The notes under the pieces: model-generated
Told to the model about the DNA's origin: nothing
Database searches by the model: none
The model's input: the letters and a program-made list of their open reading frames with translations, nothing else
Source of the DNA: Novosphingobium colocasiae
GTDB lineage: Bacteria; Pseudomonadota; Alphaproteobacteria; Sphingomonadales; Sphingomonadaceae
DNA: 64,000 nt
Assembly (NCBI RefSeq): GCF_014652555.1
Contig: NZ_BMZA01000008.1
Coordinates: 84,141-148,140, forward strand
Reading direction: 5' to 3'
Part shown: positions 61,737 through 64,000 of the stretch, in pieces
Position numbering within the stretch: the stretch's first letter is position 1
Layout: each line of letters begins with the position of its first letter
Made by a program: the position numbers and the translations under genes

Positions 61737-63191
61737 ATGGCCGGTCTGATGATCCAGGGCACCGGGTCGGACGTCGGCAAGTCGGTGCTGGTCGCCGGGT
61801 TGTGCCGCGCGCTCGCCAACCGGGGGCTGTCGGTGCTGCCGTTCAAGCCGCAGAACATGTCGAACAACGCCGCCGTCACGGCTGACGGCGGCGAGATCGG
61901 ACGGGCGCAGGCCCTGCAGGCAATCGCGGCGCGTGCGCCGCTGCATACCGACATGAACCCGGTTCTGCTCAAGCCGCAGGCGGATCACACCGCGCAACTG
62001 GTGGTCCACGGGCAGGTACGCGGCACGCTGGGCGCGGCGAACTTTATCGAGGGCCGCCGCCCGCTGCTGCCCGAAGTGCTGCAAAGCTGGGAGCGGCTGC
62101 GCGCGCGGTGCGATATCGTGGTGGTCGAAGGCGCGGGCTCTCCGGCCGAGATCAACCTGCGCGAAGGCGATATCGCCAACATGGGCTTTGCCCGCGCCGC
62201 CGGGGTGCCGGTGGTGCTGGCGGGCGATATCGACCGGGGCGGGGTGATCGCCGCGCTGGTCGGCACCCATGCGGTGATCGATCCGGCCGACGCGGCGATG
62301 ATCCGCGGCTTCATCATCAACAAGTTCCGCGGCGACCTTTCGCTGTTCGCGGATGGCTATGCGGCTATCGAACAGCGCACCGGCTGGCCCGGCTTCGGGG
62401 TGCTGCCGTGGCTCCCCGCCGTATCTCGCCTGCCGAGCGAGGATGCGGTGGTGCTGGACCGGGCCGATCGCCGCCACATGGGCAAGGGTGTGCTGATCGC
62501 CTGCGCGATGCTGCCGCGCATCGCCAATTTCGACGATCTCGATCCGCTCAAGACCGAGCCGGGCGTCACCGTGGCGATGGTCCCGCCCGGCACGCCGATC
62601 CCGGCGGAGGCCGACGTGATCGTGCTGCCCGGCACCAAGGCGACCATCGCCGACATGGCATTCCTGCGCGCACAGGGCTGGGACATCGATGTGCTGGCCC
62701 ATCACCGGCGCGGTGGCAGAGTGCTGGGGATCTGCGGCGGCTACCAGATGCTCGGCCGCACGATCGCCGATCCGCTGGGGCTTGAAGGACCGCCCGGCGA
62801 AGTGGGCGGGCTGGGTCTGATGGACCACGCCACCCTGCTCCAGCCGCGCAAGACCCTGCGCGACGTGCGCGGCACGGCGCTGGGCGCGCCTTTCGCGGGA
62901 TACGAGATGCACATGGGCGAAACCGGCCGCGCCCCCGCCGATACGCCCTTCGCCATGCTGGACGATGGCCGGACGGACGGCGCGGTCTCGCCGTGCGGGC
63001 GGGTGATCGGCACATATTGCCACGGCCTGTTCGCCTCCGGCCCCTTGCGCCGCGCGTTTCTCGCCCGGCTCGGTGTCGAAGGCCACGGGCTGGACCACGG
63101 CGCGACCGTTGACGCAGCGCTCGATGAACTGGCCGAAGGGATGGAACGCCATCTCGATATCGACGGCCTGCTCGCCCTTGGCCGGGCCTAA
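61737..63191 (+). CDS. cobQ: Cobyric acid synthase CobQ
   Basis: Glutamine- and ATP-dependent amidase of the cobalamin pathway (484 residues); it amidates four carboxylates of adenosylcobyrinic acid a,c-diamide. Start GAAGGAGCGAT-ATG gives [16 protein letters not shown] with the P-loop at 8-16. CobQ marks are [12 protein letters not shown] near 40-51, [11 protein letters not shown] near 135 and [11 protein letters not shown] near 298-308. The glutaminase half has the triad Cys333 in [10 protein letters not shown], His429 in YCHGLF and a downstream Glu. Standard length. No other cob gene is in the window. Confidence 0.96.
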   Translation: MAGLMIQGTGSDVGKSVLVAGLCRALANRGLSVLPFKPQNMSNNAAVTADGGEIGRAQALQAIAARAPLHTDMNPVLLKPQADHTAQLVVHGQVRGTLGAANFIEGRRPLLPEVLQSWERLRARCDIVVVEGAGSPAEINLREGDIANMGFARAAGVPVVLAGDIDRGGVIAALVGTHAVIDPADAAMIRGFIINKFRGDLSLFADGYAAIEQRTGWPGFGVLPWLPAVSRLPSEDAVVLDRADRRHMGKGVLIACAMLPRIANFDDLDPLKTEPGVTVAMVPPGTPIPAEADVIVLPGTKATIADMAFLRAQGWDIDVLAHHRRGGRVLGICGGYQMLGRTIADPLGLEGPPGEVGGLGLMDHATLLQPRKTLRDVRGTALGAPFAGYEMHMGETGRAPADTPFAMLDDGRTDGAVSPCGRVIGTYCHGLFASGPLRRAFLARLGVEGHGLDHGATVDAALDELAEGMERHLDIDGLLALGRA

Positions 63192-63416
63192 CGGCGCAGG
63201 CTTTCGCTTTCCTACATCCCCACCCTTGCGGCATTATACCGCCCGGAATTGCCCATCATCGTGGTGCTCGGCGGGAAAATTTCCAAAACCGGACGAAGTG
63301 TAACTTTCGGGCAGGGGATCAGGAGGCAAAAGATTGATTTGTAATCGTAAATCCCGGAGTAACGAAAGTGACGCAGGTGTAAACTTTGTAACCTTTGTCA
63401 CTAGACTCATATTCGA
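63192..63416. other. AT-richer spacer flanking the insertion element
   Basis: No gene is seen. The stretch after 63295 is clearly AT-richer than the rest of the window and holds the imperfect inverted repeat GTGACGCAGGT (63368-63378) / ACCTTTGTCAC (63391-63401), 9 of 11 bases pairing. Left end of the insertion element may lie here, but I could not place the terminal inverted repeat. Confidence 0.4.
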
Positions 63417-64000
63417 TCAAGTTTGTACATAGCCGGCATGGCGGATGAAGTTTGCGTATTCGCCGGGTTTGAAGCTTTGGAGGATGACTTTGAGCGCGTC
63501 GCAGATGGCGTCGAAGCTGCGTGGGTTCATTTGCCTGAGGAGGCCTTTGATCTTTGAGAAGACCTGTTCGATCGGGTTGAAGTCGGGACTGTAGGGCGGC
63601 AGGTAGAGCAGGTGCATGCCCGCATTTTCGATGCATTCGCGGATGCCTGCGACTTTGTGGGCGGACAGGTTATCGACGACGACAATGCTGCCCTGTCTCA
63701 TTTCCGGGATCAGGCATTCCTCCAGCCACTGACGGAAGATCACCCCGTTCATCGGGCATGGCAGCAGGTGCGGAGCCAGAACACCATCATGCGCCAGCCC
63801 GGCGATAAAGGTGGACGTCATCCAGTGCCCATGCGGTGCCTTGGCAAAGAGCTTCCTGCCGCGATGCCCCCAACCATGACTGCGGGTCATCGCGGTGTTC
63901 GTGCCGGTTTCATCGACGAACACCAGGCGGGTGAAGTCGAAACCCGCTTGCGCCGTTTGCCACAGTCGGCGTGCCAGCGCGACGTCAGGGCGATCCTGTT
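63417..64000 (-). mobile_element. IS630-family transposase (5' end beyond window)
   Basis: DDE transposase frame, open at the right window edge, so the N terminus (helix-turn-helix part) is missing. The visible catalytic core has the first Asp in FVDETGTNTAM, the second in IVVVDNLSAHKVAG and the Glu in YSPDFNPIEQVFSKIK: the D-D-E order and spacing of IS630/Tc1-mariner enzymes. The frame is unbroken from 64000 to the TGA at 63417-63419, so this may be an active copy. The sequence is less GC-rich than the chromosome around it. Confidence 0.9.

Overview
The window looks like a chromosomal segment of an alphaproteobacterium of the Sphingomonadales, most like Novosphingobium or a relative. The reasons are the high GC content, dense short-overlap operons, three large TonB-dependent receptors, a metX-metW pair facing an aminotransferase/cyclohexadienyl dehydrogenase pair, CopA/CopB copper genes and many secreted Gly- or Tyr/Arg-rich proteins. 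The genus is an inference from gene content, not a database result.

Layout. 1-3074: end of an ABC transporter (ATPase cut by the window edge, plus a two-domain FtsX-type permease). 3081-6445: RDD membrane protein and an orphan TonB receptor. 6718-8606: typA and its terminator. 8634-10882: outer-membrane barrel and two related small Tyr/Arg/Asp-rich secreted proteins. 11019-16015: metW/metX facing hisC-tyrA and a transglutaminase, with a long imperfect inverted-repeat element between hisC and tyrA. 16039-19910: ftsE-ftsX-ydcF-like-plsC operon facing a zinc-ribbon protein. 20037: tRNA-Leu(GAG). 20309-23815: ECF sigma/anti-sigma pair facing a subtilisin-like protease and a Gly/Ser-rich secreted protein. 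24024-27524: TonB receptor with a Fur-box candidate and a hairpin over its Shine-Dalgarno, a PepSY membrane protein, and a remnant of a cytochrome c domain. 27691-33074: DUF7064-like protein, phosphotransferase, aldehyde dehydrogenase and FAD oxidoreductase, all on the minus strand.

33288-39686 is a copper island: copC-copD face a cnrY-cnrX-cnrH-like trio (anti-sigma, periplasmic metal sensor, ECF sigma) that runs into copA, copB and a second copB-like gene. The CnrX-like protein keeps all five side-chain metal ligands known from CnrX, at the same spacing. This is the most interesting system in the window: a metal sensor/sigma relay wired to copper-handling genes.

39699-52438 is a 13-kb one-direction catabolic train: M20 amidohydrolase, Lrp-type regulator, class III aminotransferase, decarboxylating hydroxyacid dehydrogenase, succinate-semialdehyde-type dehydrogenase, GNAT protein, a complete dipeptide-type ABC importer and a HAD hydrolase. 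It looks built to import a peptide-like or acylated nitrogen compound and feed it to central metabolism; the substrate is unknown. 52613-58483: second TonB-receptor/PepSY pair, an overlapping D-2-hydroxyacid dehydrogenase and two secreted proteins (one DUF4198). 58675-63191: FAD monooxygenase, an unrecognised secreted protein, a palindrome-rich spacer and cobQ. The right edge runs into an IS630-type transposase in more AT-rich sequence.

No CRISPR array, rRNA, prophage or classical biosynthetic gene cluster was seen.
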